Positions 10,580-19,244 of a DNA stretch of 64,000 nt are shown here, one piece after another. The notes beneath the pieces were generated by a model, which saw only the letters and a program-made list of their open reading frames with translations, did no database searches and was not told where the DNA came from. How positions within the stretch are numbered: the stretch's first letter is position 1; each line of letters opens with the position of its first letter. The stretch is from Halovivax limisalsi (GTDB taxonomy: Archaea; Halobacteriota; Halobacteria; Halobacteriales; Natrialbaceae): positions 2,728,001 to 2,792,000 of the forward strand of contig NZ_CP095757.1 in the NCBI RefSeq assembly GCF_023093535.1, written 5' to 3'. The position numbers were made by a program, and so were the translations under genes.

Positions 10580-10667
10580 CCCAGCAGTCGATGCGTGGCC
10601 CGCGCTGGCGGGCGTGACCCGCGCCCGACCCACTGTGCTTAACCGCTCGGGACGACTACGACAGTAC

Positions 10668-11114
10668 ATGTCGACGATCACCCTCGTCGGTGATCGCCTC
10701 GCGGCGCCGGGGACCGAGTTCGTCTACGACGGCGAAGCCGACGGGTGCGCGGGCTGTCCCTACCGGAGTCAGTGCCTCGATCTGGAGGTTGGCCGGCGCT
10801 ACCGTATCACCGACGTCAGAGAGAACGGCCAGTTGCTCGAGTGTGCGCTCCACGACGATGGCGTCCGAGCGGTCGAGGTGGAGCCGGCCACCGTCCGGGC
10901 GAACGTCCCGAGCGACGGGGCCTTCGCCGGCAGCGAGGCGACGCTCGCGGGCTCGTGTCCCCACGTCGAGTGCCCGAGCCACAGCCTCTGTGAACCGAAC
11001 GGCGTCGAGCAGGGCGAGCGAGCCCGGATCGCCAGCGTCGAGGGGGACCCGCCCCACGACGTCTGTCACCTCGACCGATCGTTGACCACGGTCGAACTCG
11101 ACCCCGACGGCTGA
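10668..11114 (+). CDS. UPF0179 family protein
   Basis: 148 residues starting MSTITLVGDRLAAPGTEFVY. It belongs to the archaeal cysteine-rich UPF0179 family, with Cys clusters DGCAGCPYRSQCLDL near residues 25-38 and SCPHVECPSHSLCEP near residues 101-114. These suggest metal or iron-sulfur binding. Function is unknown. A TTAA element about 30 bp upstream (TGTGCTTAACC) fits a promoter with a short leader, which supports the ATG at 10668. Confidence 0.85.
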   Translation: MSTITLVGDRLAAPGTEFVYDGEADGCAGCPYRSQCLDLEVGRRYRITDVRENGQLLECALHDDGVRAVEVEPATVRANVPSDGAFAGSEATLAGSCPHVECPSHSLCEPNGVEQGERARIASVEGDPPHDVCHLDRSLTTVELDPDG

Positions 11115-11369
11115 CCGTCGCCCGTTCCCGTCTCGATTTCCAACAGCGCTTTTCCTCCCGAATCTCGGTCACGCCGCTCAAATTCGATCACCTCCTGGCA
11201 CGGTATGAACCGCGGTTTCAACCCGTCTCCGCTCGCCATCCCGGGAGGATTCCCGCCCGTCGGCTGACTTAAACCCGAAAGCTGGACACCCCGATCTGTT
11301 TCACGATACCTCGACCAGCCATCTACGCGGACCGCGGGACGTGGACACCGACCCCGCGGCCGCAGCCCC

Positions 11370-11822
11370 ATGATCCCGGACGTCGCCCTCCTGCTCGTCG
11401 CGCTCGCCGGGGGCGTCGGCGCCGGCCTCCTCGCTCACGAGGGGGTCCACGCCGTCGTCCTCCGAGCGACCGGTACCGCCTGTTCGATGACGATCGCCCC
11501 CCGTCACGACTCGACCGGTCGCCGGCTCGCGATCCCCCTGGCCGCGGTCCACCCGCGGCCGACCGAGTCGACGAGTCCGCACTCGCTCCGACTCGCCGCC
11601 CTGGCACCGCTGGTCCTCGCAGTGCCCCCCTTCGCGCTCGGCTCCCTCGGCGTCGCGCCGACGCTCGAGCAGCCGCTCCTCCTCGGTGGGATCGTCGGGT
11701 GGCTGGCCTGCGCGATTCCGAGCCCCCAGGATTTTGCCGTCGCCTTCTACGCACGCCGCGCGATCGATTCGGATATCCGATCCGCCGACCCGAGCCCCGC
11801 TGACGCGACCCCTCCCCGCTGA
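11370..11822 (+). CDS. Predicted membrane zincin metalloprotease (DUF3267/M50-like)
   Basis: 150 residues. Hydrophobic helices occupy residues about 3-20, 70-90 and 102-116. The first is followed by the zinc-binding motif HEGVH at residues 23-27, and a later IPSPQDF segment supplies an Asp in the position typical of site-2/DUF3267 membrane proteases. It likely cleaves within or near the membrane. The identification rests on the HExxH-in-helix plus P-x-D pattern only, so activity is inferred. The 255 bp upstream gap holds a TTAAA promoter-like element near 11267 but no convincing gene. Confidence 0.6.
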   Translation: MIPDVALLLVALAGGVGAGLLAHEGVHAVVLRATGTACSMTIAPRHDSTGRRLAIPLAAVHPRPTESTSPHSLRLAALAPLVLAVPPFALGSLGVAPTLEQPLLLGGIVGWLACAIPSPQDFAVAFYARRAIDSDIRSADPSPADATPPR

Positions 11823-12070
11823 CGACTGCCACCCGGACGGCGCTGCCGACCTGTGGCCCCCTCGTCCGATCGAATCGCCGACCTTCGCTTCCCCCGTCCG
11901 GTCGACCGCACCGCACCAGCGTCGGCCGACCGCCGCCCTGCCATCGCTGTCGACGGACCAATCTTCCGCCTTCGGCCGAATCTCCGCTGCTCCGGCACCT
12001 CGAGGAGCGGTCGAGATCGCGGTTCGGGACGCGATCGTGGGTTGTGTTCACACGCCCGTCCCACTCACGG

Positions 12071-12086
12071 AACCCTTATACGTGTC
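12071..12086 (+). promoter_or_regulatory. TATA box of the cold-shock gene
   Basis: ACCCTTATACG lies about 30 bp upstream of the cspA ATG at 12108. This places the transcription start a few bases before the start codon, so the message is leaderless or nearly so. The rest of the 285-bp gap (11823-12107) contains nothing recognised. Confidence 0.55.
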
Positions 12087-12107
12087 CCACCGCTCTCTAT
12101 AGTTGCA

Positions 12108-12302
12108 ATGGCGAAAGGAAACGTTGATTTCTTCAACGACACAGGCGGCTACGGTTTCATTTCGACGGACGACGCGGACGATGACGTATTCTTCCACATG
12201 GAAGACGTCGGCGGCCCGGACCTCGAAGAAGGCACAGAGATCGAATTCAGTATCGAACAGGCCCCCAAGGGCCCCCGCGCGACGAACGTCGAACGCCTGT
12301 AA
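12108..12302 (+). CDS. cspA: Cold-shock domain protein
   Basis: 64 residues starting MAKGNVDFFNDTGGYGFIST. The RNP1 motif GYGFIS and RNP2-like VFFHMEDV are both present, covering the complete five-stranded OB-fold of a CspA-type RNA chaperone that binds single-stranded RNA. Halobacterial cold-shock proteins are usually this length, and the acidic replacements are typical. The gene is monocistronic with its own TATA box, and a T-rich stretch follows the stop (ATCTTCAATTTTC, near 12330). Confidence 0.95.
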   Translation: MAKGNVDFFNDTGGYGFISTDDADDDVFFHMEDVGGPDLEEGTEIEFSIEQAPKGPRATNVERL

Positions 12303-12411
12303 TACGGCCGCTTTGAGCGTTTAACGCGATCTTCAATTTTCAACCACCGGCGAGCGACGGCTGGTGCACTCGACGGAAACGACGGTAGTGTGACGTCCGG
12401 ACGGCAGCCAG

Positions 12412-12786
12412 CTACGGGTCCGCCGTCCGGTCCGGAACGCCCGTCAGCAACTGGCCAACGTCGTGGACGTTCCGCGTTTCGAGTAACAGCTCGGCGGCCG
12501 TTCGCAGGGAAAACGACGCGTCGAGCTCGACGCCCGTCGCCCGCGCGTAACACGCGAGCCAGTCGTTCATCGCGCCCTCGAGCGCGTCGTACTCGGCCGG
12601 CGAGAACTGGACGAAGCGTCCGCCGGTACGACCCTCGACGTAGAGCCAGATCGCTCGACCGGCCCCCTCGCGCAAGTACGTCCGTTCGGGGTCGTCGGCC
12701 GCCTCGCCGGGGGACGATTCGCACCGCTCGCGATCGCGTTCGGCCTGCCGAGCCAGCGCCAGTACGCGTGCTCCGGTCCGTTCCAT
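12412..12786 (-). CDS. Conserved haloarchaeal hypothetical protein
   Basis: 124 residues starting MERTGARVLALARQAERDRE. It is soluble and mixed α/β, with segments RAIWLYVEGRTGGRFVQFSP and DASFSLRTAAELLLETRNVHDVGQLL. The latter is a helical end that could mediate dimerisation. No motif, signal or membrane helix is seen, and I do not recognise a functional family. It lies 40 bp downstream of fixCX on the same strand and could be co-transcribed. It converges on cspA. Confidence 0.6.
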   Translation of the reverse strand: MERTGARVLALARQAERDRERCESSPGEAADDPERTYLREGAGRAIWLYVEGRTGGRFVQFSPAEYDALEGAMNDWLACYARATGVELDASFSLRTAAELLLETRNVHDVGQLLTGVPDRTADP

Positions 12787-12826
12787 GGTTACGTGCGGAC
12801 TGTTGTGCGGGCGAACGGTCCCGCCG

Positions 12827-14506
12827 TCAGCCCTGCTTGAACTCGACGCCCTTGCCGCCGCTCGGGTGCTCCCACTCGGTGTCGGCGACGATGGCGCAGG
12901 TGCCACACTCGACGCAGGGCTGGGTGTCGAGACTCACCAGTCGCTCGCTGGAACCGTTGGTCTCGACGACCTCCGAGCGATAGCAGCCGCCGCCGAAGTC
13001 CTCGGCGCTGACCGGACACGCGCTGACGGCGGCGCCGCTTTCCTCGTAGGACGGATCGACGAGTTCGATGTGCGGATTGCCGACGTCGGTGTCGTACGTG
13101 AGGTCGCCGATGCGCTCCTCGAGGCTCGGCGGTTCGACCTCGTTCTCCCACTGGATCGTCCGGCCGAGTTCCTCGCCGAGAACCGTCGGCAGCGTCACGT
13201 ACCCCGTCTTCGTGTCGGGCAACATTCCGACCATGAACGGCGAGTTGTACGCTCGCTCGAGGAGCTTTCGCGAGAGCCGATTCGTCGCGGCGAAGCGACC
13301 GACGCGCGAGGTGAGCACGCCGTCGACGACGCGGGTCACCAGGTCGCGCTCGGCGAGGACGCTCGTCGCCCGGTAGCGCCGGGGGCGCAGCTTGCCCATC
13401 GTGCCGGACTGTTCGAGCATGTCGACGTAGCGTTCGCCGGCCGCGCCGACGGCGGGGCTCGAACGCGTGGTCGCGAACGCGTCGGCCGCGAGCGCCCCCG
13501 CCGTGACCGCGTGGTTCATCCCCTTGATGATGGGGCCCTGGGCCTGCATCTGCCCGGCCGCGTCGCCGACGAGCAGCAGGCGACCGCGGTAGGGCGAGGG
13601 GTGGGCGACCTTCTTCGAGTCGGGTACCAGCTTCGCGCTGTACTCTCGCTCGCGGTAGTCCTCGCCGAGCCACTGCGAGAGCAGCGGGTGGGTGAGCAGC
13701 GAGTCGAGTAACTCGTGCGGTTCGGCCTGCTCCGCGACGAGGCTGTCGAGGTGGAAGACGGTGCCGATGGAGACCGACTCCTCGTTCGTGTAGAGGAAGC
13801 CCCCGCCGCGGACGTCCTCGAAGAGGTCGCCCGAGAAGAGGTGCGCGACGCCCTCGTCCTCGCTCACGTCGAAGCGATCCGCGATCACCTCGGGGTCCAT
13901 CTCGACGACGGCCTTGACCCCCTGGAACCACTCGTCGGGCTCCTCCCAGTCCATCAACCCGGCGTCGCGCGCGAGCTCCGAGTTGACGCCGTCCGCGGCG
14001 ATGACCACGTCGGCGGTGATCGGATCGAGTTCGTCGCACGTGACGCCGACGATCTTGCCGTTCTCGCGCAGCAGGCCGTTGACGCGGACGTCCGTCAGGA
14101 CCCCGCCGCCGGTCTCGGCGGTCCGCTCGTGGACCCGCGCTTCGAGCCAGGAGTCCATCTTCCGGCGCAAGACGGCGTCGCACCAGTCGGTGTCGTGTTC
14201 GTGGAGGTCGGTGAGCGGGAACGACTTGACCTTGTTGCCCGCGATGTTGTGGATCTCGTACTCCGTCACCGGCCGCTCGGCGGCCTCCTCGCGGAAGCCG
14301 TCGAAGAGGTCGTCGATGGTGTATGGTGCGGACTCCTCCCCGTAGATGAGGCCGCCCGAGACGTTCTTCGATCCGGCCTCGACGCCGCGTTCGAGGACGA
14401 GCGTCTCGACGCCGTGATCCGCGAGTCGCGCCGCGGCGGCCGCCCCGCCGGGGCCGCAGCCGACGACGAGCGCCTCGTAGTGCTCGTACTCGCCGTTTCC
14501 GGCCAT
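12827..14506 (-). CDS. fixCX: FixC electron-transfer flavoprotein:quinone oxidoreductase fused to FixX ferredoxin
   Basis: 559 residues starting MAGNGEYEHYEALVVGCGPGG. The FAD dinucleotide-binding motif GCGPGG is at residues 16-21, and the second FAD segment is GRLLLVGDAAGQ. The last 65 residues form a ferredoxin domain like FixX, with ACPVSAEDFGGGC and PCVECGTCAI giving Cys at about 497, 508, 531, 534 and 537 for a [4Fe-4S] cluster. In diazotrophs FixC and FixX are separate proteins. Here they form one chain resembling mitochondrial ETF-QO. It accepts electrons from the FixAB flavoprotein and passes them to quinone or ferredoxin. The start overlaps the fixB stop (TGATG). Confidence 0.92.
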   Translation of the reverse strand: MAGNGEYEHYEALVVGCGPGGAAAAARLADHGVETLVLERGVEAGSKNVSGGLIYGEESAPYTIDDLFDGFREEAAERPVTEYEIHNIAGNKVKSFPLTDLHEHDTDWCDAVLRRKMDSWLEARVHERTAETGGGVLTDVRVNGLLRENGKIVGVTCDELDPITADVVIAADGVNSELARDAGLMDWEEPDEWFQGVKAVVEMDPEVIADRFDVSEDEGVAHLFSGDLFEDVRGGGFLYTNEESVSIGTVFHLDSLVAEQAEPHELLDSLLTHPLLSQWLGEDYREREYSAKLVPDSKKVAHPSPYRGRLLLVGDAAGQMQAQGPIIKGMNHAVTAGALAADAFATTRSSPAVGAAGERYVDMLEQSGTMGKLRPRRYRATSVLAERDLVTRVVDGVLTSRVGRFAATNRLSRKLLERAYNSPFMVGMLPDTKTGYVTLPTVLGEELGRTIQWENEVEPPSLEERIGDLTYDTDVGNPHIELVDPSYEESGAAVSACPVSAEDFGGGCYRSEVVETNGSSERLVSLDTQPCVECGTCAIVADTEWEHPSGGKGVEFKQG

Positions 14507-16080
14507 CAGTCCCCACCTCCGTCGGTCATCGCCTCGGTCTCCAACTCGCCGCGCTCGACCGCCTCGGTCACCCGTGGTAACACCTCGAAGAGGTCGCCCT
14601 CGATGAAGTAATCCGAGAAGTCGCGGATCCGGGCGTCGGGATCCGTGTTGATCGCCACGATCGTGTCCGATTCGTCCATCCCGACCTTGTGCTGGACCGC
14701 GCCGGAGACGCCGGCGGCGATGTAGAGGTCGGGCGCGACGACCTGGCCCGTCTCGCCGATCTGGCGCTCCTCGGCCGTGTAGTCCTCGACGTGGCCGTCG
14801 AACTGGTACGAGGAGGTCACGATCCCCCGGGTGATGCCGAACGCCGCGTCGTCGAACGCGTCGACCAGGTCGAGCCCGAGTTCGATTCCCTCGGTCGGGT
14901 CGTCGCCGATGCCGCGTCCCAGGCAGACGACCACCTCGTGGCCTGTCAGGTCGACGCCCTCCGCCAGCGTGTCGTGCTCGGTCACCGAGACGACGAACCA
15001 CTCGTCCTCGAGGTCCAGTTCATGTTCGACGACCTGGCCCTCGCGACCGGGATCCGGATCCGGGACGTCGAACGTCCCCGGGATGACCGACGCGCCCTGC
15101 GGGTGGAAGTCCCGGTCGGGGTTGTCGATACAGAGGATCGTCGAGTACTCGAACCCGGAGAAGTCCGGCCGCTTCATGTGCAAGATCCGATCGAACACCT
15201 TCTTCACGCCGGGTTCGCCGGTCTTGACCGGGTTCGAGATCTCCTCTTCCTCGATGAAGAGGTCCGAACAGTCCGAGGCGAGCCCGGAGTCCAGTTCCGC
15301 CTGCACGGTCGCCGAGAGGTCGCGGCCGTTGTTCGTCGCCGGGAAGAGGACGTACCGCGGCTTGTCGTACGTCCGCCAGTCCGTGCTCTCGGCGCTACCC
15401 TCGCCGCGGGCCATCCGGGCCATGATCTCCGTATAGGGCGTGTTGAGGAAGCGATCCAGACGGTCGTCCTCGTGGTAGAGTGCGACGTCGGCGCCGTAGT
15501 GGATCGTCTCCTCGGCGAGATCGGCACACTCGTCACCGATGACGACCGCGACCACGTTCTCCTCGTCCCCGTAGTCCGCCGCGTACTGGTCCATCAGTTC
15601 GCGGGCCTTCCCGAGCATCTCCTTCGAGACGTCCAGCAGTTCGCCCTGCTGGGTCTCGCAGTAGACCCACATGTCCGCGTAGTCGCCGCCCTGGAGCGCC
15701 CGGACGTGCTTCTTGTCTCGCGTCGGGTGCGAAAGGCCGTCGTCCTCCTCGTCGGCGTCGTCATCCGCCGGCGCGTCGGCCTCGTCGTCCGCGTCCCCTT
15801 CGTCCTCGGTAGCGTCCTCCGCATCGTCTCCACCTGTGGTGGATTCAGCGTCTTCGCCCGTGTCTTCGGCCGTCTCTTCGTACTCGCCTTCGGTCTCCGA
15901 CTCGTCGACCTCGCCCGCCTCGCGAAGCTCGTCCATCCGCGCCTCGATCGCCTCGCGGGCCGTCTTGCGGTCCTGTCCCTCGCGTTCGGCGTCGAGGACG
16001 TCCGCCAGTTCGTCGAGGTCGTCGACGTCGGAAAGCGCGTCTCGAAGCTCCGAGACCGTGTGGTCATCCGGGTCCACCAT
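14506..16080 (-). CDS. fixB: FixB, electron transfer flavoprotein alpha subunit with acidic N-terminal extension
   Basis: 524 residues starting MVDPDDHTVSELRDALSD. The first 125 or so residues are an added acidic, partly coiled segment. It contains a long E/D-rich linker after a helical SAP/Rho-N-like stretch (TVSELRDALSDVDDLDELADVL). The ETF-alpha body starts at MWVYCETQQGELLDVSKEML. The C-terminal FAD-binding domain is clear (DLYIAAGVSGAVQHKVGM, DTIVAINTDPDARI). It pairs with FixA as the heterodimer that bifurcates electrons from NADH or feeds FixC. It is 2 bp downstream of fixA. Confidence 0.92.
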   Translation of the reverse strand: MVDPDDHTVSELRDALSDVDDLDELADVLDAEREGQDRKTAREAIEARMDELREAGEVDESETEGEYEETAEDTGEDAESTTGGDDAEDATEDEGDADDEADAPADDDADEEDDGLSHPTRDKKHVRALQGGDYADMWVYCETQQGELLDVSKEMLGKARELMDQYAADYGDEENVVAVVIGDECADLAEETIHYGADVALYHEDDRLDRFLNTPYTEIMARMARGEGSAESTDWRTYDKPRYVLFPATNNGRDLSATVQAELDSGLASDCSDLFIEEEEISNPVKTGEPGVKKVFDRILHMKRPDFSGFEYSTILCIDNPDRDFHPQGASVIPGTFDVPDPDPGREGQVVEHELDLEDEWFVVSVTEHDTLAEGVDLTGHEVVVCLGRGIGDDPTEGIELGLDLVDAFDDAAFGITRGIVTSSYQFDGHVEDYTAEERQIGETGQVVAPDLYIAAGVSGAVQHKVGMDESDTIVAINTDPDARIRDFSDYFIEGDLFEVLPRVTEAVERGELETEAMTDGGGD

Positions 16081-16082
16081 CG

Positions 16083-16946
16083 TCACTCACCCCCCGCGAA
16101 CGGGGCCATTTCGTCGACGACCTGCGACATCCCGTCCGGGTCCGCCGGATCCACCATCGTCGCTTCGCGTTCGGATGGCGCCTTCGGAATCGGATCGACC
16201 GACGAGACGATCGTCGGCGAGCCGTCGAGGCCGATGTAGTCCGGGTCGAGGTTGAGGTCCTGGTGGTCCCACACCGTCAGGTGATCCTCGTAGTTCGCCG
16301 CACGTTCGCGCGTCTCCCGTCGGAGGCGCTTGTGTTCGAGTCGGTGGGAGGCCTTGCGATAGGTCGGTTCGAACTCCGGATCCGCGACGACCAGGCTCGG
16401 GGTCGGCCCCTCGACGGTCTCGATCTCGTCGACGTCGCCCTCGACGAGTCGTTTCGCGCGGATCCGACCGTCGTCGGGGTCGATGTCGAGCGCGGCAGCG
16501 TGGGTGATCATCGGCCAGCCCATCGCCCAGGCCGTTTGCGGGCCGGTGTGGCCCGTCTCGCCGTCGGCGGTCTTGAAGCCCGCAAAGAGGAGGTCGATCT
16601 CGCCGACCTCCTCCTGGAGCTTCTCGAGACCGGCGCTCAGGGTGATGGCAGTCGCCCAGGTGTCGGCCGCCGCGCACTCGCGGTCTGACAGCAAGTAGAG
16701 TTCGTCGGCGTAGACCGATTCCATCGCCTCCTCGAGGACCTCCTTGTACCCCGGCGGGCCCATGCTCATCACGGAGACCGTCCCGCCGTGGCGGACGCGC
16801 GTCTGCAGCGCGGCCTCGAGCGCGAACGCGTCGTTCGGGTTCATCACCGTCGGCGTCTTGCCCCGTTCGAGGTGGCCCTCCTCGTTGAACGAGACTGCCC
16901 CCTCGCTGAAGTCGGGGACGCCCTTCGTGAGCACGACCGATCGCAT
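16083..16946 (-). CDS. fixA: FixA, electron transfer flavoprotein beta subunit
   Basis: 287 residues starting MRSVVLTKGVPDFSEGAVSF. It contains the ETF-beta signature elements TPTVMNPNDAFALEAALQTR, GFKTADGETGHTGPQTAWAMGWP and VVADPEFEPTYRKA. It forms the ETF heterodimer with FixB. The ATG at 16946 is preceded by GAGGTG at a good spacing. A GTG at 16997 would add 17 residues and lies close to the predicted transcription start (TATA-like TATCTTATTA near 17020 on the minus strand). The gene is first of fixA-fixB-fixCX. The 180 bp upstream, shared with the bactofilin-like gene end, holds this promoter only. Confidence 0.92.
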   Translation of the reverse strand: MRSVVLTKGVPDFSEGAVSFNEEGHLERGKTPTVMNPNDAFALEAALQTRVRHGGTVSVMSMGPPGYKEVLEEAMESVYADELYLLSDRECAAADTWATAITLSAGLEKLQEEVGEIDLLFAGFKTADGETGHTGPQTAWAMGWPMITHAAALDIDPDDGRIRAKRLVEGDVDEIETVEGPTPSLVVADPEFEPTYRKASHRLEHKRLRRETRERAANYEDHLTVWDHQDLNLDPDYIGLDGSPTIVSSVDPIPKAPSEREATMVDPADPDGMSQVVDEMAPFAGGE

Positions 16947-17178
16947 CACGCCCACCTCGTTCGATCCGTGTTCGCTTGTCCCATGTTCATCCTCCACGTT
17001 CGGAGGAATCGGTAATAAGATACGGGGGTGACAATCGGCTCACCGAACGGGTTTTCGCGGGTGAATCGTCAAAAACGGCTTCGTCCGATCCACGAATCGA
17101 CTCGCACCCGCCAGAACTCTTCGGAGACCGACAGTTCCCGACGACGAAAACCCGTCGCTCAACCGTCGCCAGCCCGTC

Positions 17179-18039
17179 TCACTCCATCCGTCCGGGATCC
17201 GTCTGCATCGTGATCCGGCCGGCGGCCCGCATCGTGCCGTCGACGGCCGCTTCCGTCCCGAGTTCGAGCGCGCCACAGGAGAGGTCGCCGAGGACGCGCA
17301 CGTCGTCGCCGAGCGTGATGGTCCCCTCGCTCGTCGTGACGTCGCCGTGGACGGTCGTTCCCGCCGCGATCTCGATGTCGTCCTGCGCGCGAAGGCTCCC
17401 GAAGATTTCGGTGTTCTCGCCGACGGTCATCGACGTCGCGCGGATGTTGCCGTGGAGCCGACAGTCGTCGCCGATCGTCGCCGGGGTCGAGACCCGCCAG
17501 GCGTCGTCGCTGACCGTCGCGCCGGCGGGGACGACCAGCGGGTCGACGGACGGCTCGTCGCTCGATTCGTCGTCGACGAGTTCGTCGATAAAGCGCTGGG
17601 CCGCTTCCTCGTCGCCCACCACGAGCAGGTGTTTCAGGTAGACGAACAGCAGCACGATCGTCGGCATCGGGTTCCGAATGACGATCCAGCCGTTGGCCTC
17701 GAACCCCTCCTCGATGTCGACGTCGTCGCCGATGTCGAGGTCGCCGGCCACTTTCAACTCGCCGCCGATGTGGACGCGCTCGCCGAGGTAGGCGTCGCCG
17801 CCGACGAGGACCGACTCCGCGACGTCGCACCACATGTCGAGGCGACAATCGCCCTCGGCCTCGATCCCGCCGCCGAATCGCACGCCCTCGCCCGCGACCA
17901 CGGTCCCGCCACGGATCCCGAACTCGATCGTCGCCCGCCCGCCGACGAGGACGTCCCCCTCGGTGACCAGATCGCGCTCCTGAGCCTCCGTTCCGTCGGG
18001 CACGACCAGCGTCTCGAGCGGATCGCCGTGGCGAGTCAC
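17179..18039 (-). CDS. Bactofilin-like / polymer-forming β-helix protein with central hydrophobic segment
   Basis: 286 residues starting MTRHGDPLETLVVPDGTEAQ. Two blocks of short glycine/aspartate-spaced β-strand repeats resemble bactofilin (DUF583) right-handed β-helix rungs, at residues about 25-115 (VLVGGDAYLGERVHIGGELK) and about 170-275 (GENTEIFGSLRAQDDIEI). They are separated by a hydrophobic stretch near 125-140 (PMPTIVLLFVYLKHLLVV) and an acidic linker. Bactofilins polymerise at the membrane as cytoskeletal scaffolds. The hydrophobic insert may give membrane attachment. The gene is monocistronic, and its role in archaea is not established. Confidence 0.75.
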   Translation of the reverse strand: MTRHGDPLETLVVPDGTEAQERDLVTEGDVLVGGRATIEFGIRGGTVVAGEGVRFGGGIEAEGDCRLDMWCDVAESVLVGGDAYLGERVHIGGELKVAGDLDIGDDVDIEEGFEANGWIVIRNPMPTIVLLFVYLKHLLVVGDEEAAQRFIDELVDDESSDEPSVDPLVVPAGATVSDDAWRVSTPATIGDDCRLHGNIRATSMTVGENTEIFGSLRAQDDIEIAAGTTVHGDVTTSEGTITLGDDVRVLGDLSCGALELGTEAAVDGTMRAAGRITMQTDPGRME

Positions 18040-18220
18040 AGTCGATCGGAGTGCGTCGGTCCTCTTAAACGCCCGTCAGACGCCCGGCAGACGCAGCAGG
18101 AGGGGTTCGAGGACCCGCCGAACCCGGTCAGGCGAGAGTACTGGCGACGGAATGGCGGCCCGCTCCCGGTGGGCCCGCCGAGACGACTGGTTTTTCACCA
18201 CACCCCCCATAGCCGGCGGT

Positions 18221-18418
18221 ATGACTTCGCTCGCGTTCGACGACAAGGGCGTCGACGTCGTCTACGAGGGAACCGAGTTCCGCCTCGAGAAGTCGTTGAT
18301 CGAGGAGGCGACCGAGAAATCCTATCACGACGTGACCGACCACGAAGTGCTGCAGATGGTGGCCGAGCATCCCGACCTCGGCGGTGAGCCGCGCCGAATC
18401 GGCGATATCCTCGACTAG
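18221..18418 (+). CDS. Small conserved haloarchaeal protein (DUF5800-like)
   Basis: 65 residues starting MTSLAFDDKGVDVVYEGTEF. It is a single small α/β domain (RLEKSLIEEATEKSYHDVTDHEVLQMVAEHP) resembling haloarchaeal DUF5800, assigned from memory. No catalytic motif is visible. Its stop codon overlaps the stop of the converging downstream gene within the tetranucleotide CTAG at 18415-18418. Confidence 0.75.
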   Translation: MTSLAFDDKGVDVVYEGTEFRLEKSLIEEATEKSYHDVTDHEVLQMVAEHPDLGGEPRRIGDILD

Positions 18419-18972
18419 TTCGATCCGGACTCCTCGCGTCGGGTCGCCGCGGACTCGAAGGACAGTTCCGCCTGCTCGCGACTGCGGCGGTCCTCCCGCG
18501 CCGCGATCGCCTCGGGATCCGGGTTGACGTCGTCGGTCAGTCTGGCCCACGAGTCGTGGATTTTGGCGTGACACCACCGACAGAGGTAGACCGTGATCTC
18601 GTGATCGGTTTCCACGCCGGTGTCGTAGGAGAGGTGGTGTTCCTCGAGGAGCGGGCGCTCGTCGGAGTGGGCGTCGCGATGCTCCTCGAGGCCGCAACGA
18701 ACGCAGACGCGATCGCGTCGCCGACAGCGAAAGTGCGGACACCGCTCCCACTCCGGTTCGGCGTCGTCATCGTCCGTCGCCGTCGCGTCCTGCTCGTCGG
18801 CGAAGACGCACTGGTACTCCGCTTCCGCGCGGTCGCGGGCGAACGACGGGTCCCGCTGTGGCCGTTCGACGGCCAATCGACACCGCCCCTCGTCGGTGAG
18901 ATGATCGCACCGATCGACGAACGCGTAGGGGTCGTCGACGCCGACTGACGTCCCCCGTGGCGTCTTCTTCAT
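18415..18972 (-). CDS. HNH-like zinc protein, haloarchaeal
   Basis: 185 residues starting MKKTPRGTSVGVDDPYAFVD. Cys/His clusters lie at residues 22-31 (CDHLTDEGRC), 78-84 and 90-93 (CVRC). The segment EEHHLSYDTG (His 112-113) is followed by LCRWCHAKIHD with Cys131, Cys134, His135 and His139. The CxxC, HH, CxxCH-x3-H arrangement is that of an HNH/ββα-metal fold, so a nucleic-acid-binding or nuclease role is possible but unproven. N-terminal and middle acidic regions are family-specific. It converges with the DUF5800-like gene. Confidence 0.7.
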   Translation of the reverse strand: MKKTPRGTSVGVDDPYAFVDRCDHLTDEGRCRLAVERPQRDPSFARDRAEAEYQCVFADEQDATATDDDDAEPEWERCPHFRCRRRDRVCVRCGLEEHRDAHSDERPLLEEHHLSYDTGVETDHEITVYLCRWCHAKIHDSWARLTDDVNPDPEAIAAREDRRSREQAELSFESAATRREESGSN

Positions 18973-19149
18973 TCGTCGACGCGTTCGCCGTCGACGCCTA
19001 TCTTCGTTTCGACGTCGGTCGATCCGTTCACTGCTTCCGAGCCCCGACGATCCGTTCCCGGCGGCGATAAAGGGAAAAATTCCTTACACATGTGAGGGAG
19101 GAGCGTGCCAGTCGGCCGATGACGTCCTCGTAGGAGGCGGAAATTCGAC

Positions 19150-19202
19150 CGGAACGGCCGCAACATTCCGGCATTCCGGAAATTATTGGCCGAAACGTTT
19201 TC
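19150..19202 (+). promoter_or_regulatory. Chemoreceptor promoter with ATTCCGG direct repeat
   Basis: Upstream of the chemoreceptor the repeat ATTCCGG occurs twice in CATTCCGGCATTCCGGAA, the second copy overlapping the palindrome TTCCGGAA. It sits directly before GAAATTATTGG, which is a plausible TATA box near 19182. The predicted start of transcription is then about 19208. Further upstream, the 8-bp palindrome CACATGTG lies in CCTTACACATGTGAGGG near 19090. Function as operator sites is inference. Confidence 0.35.
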
Positions 19203-19244
19203 ATGCTTGAAACAACCTCCTCCAATCAGTATACTGGGGGACTC

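Noticed and set aside
11203-11265. A 20-codon frame (MNRGFNPSPLAIPGG...) just after GATCACCTCCT, which looks like the 16S rRNA 3′ end
   Set aside because: An 11-base match to the anti-Shine-Dalgarno end is likely chance. The flanking bases do not match 16S rRNA, and the peptide has no support.
12785-14611. Long plus-strand frames opposite fixCX
   Set aside because: No recognisable protein. The minus-strand FixCX and its overlap with fixB account for the region.
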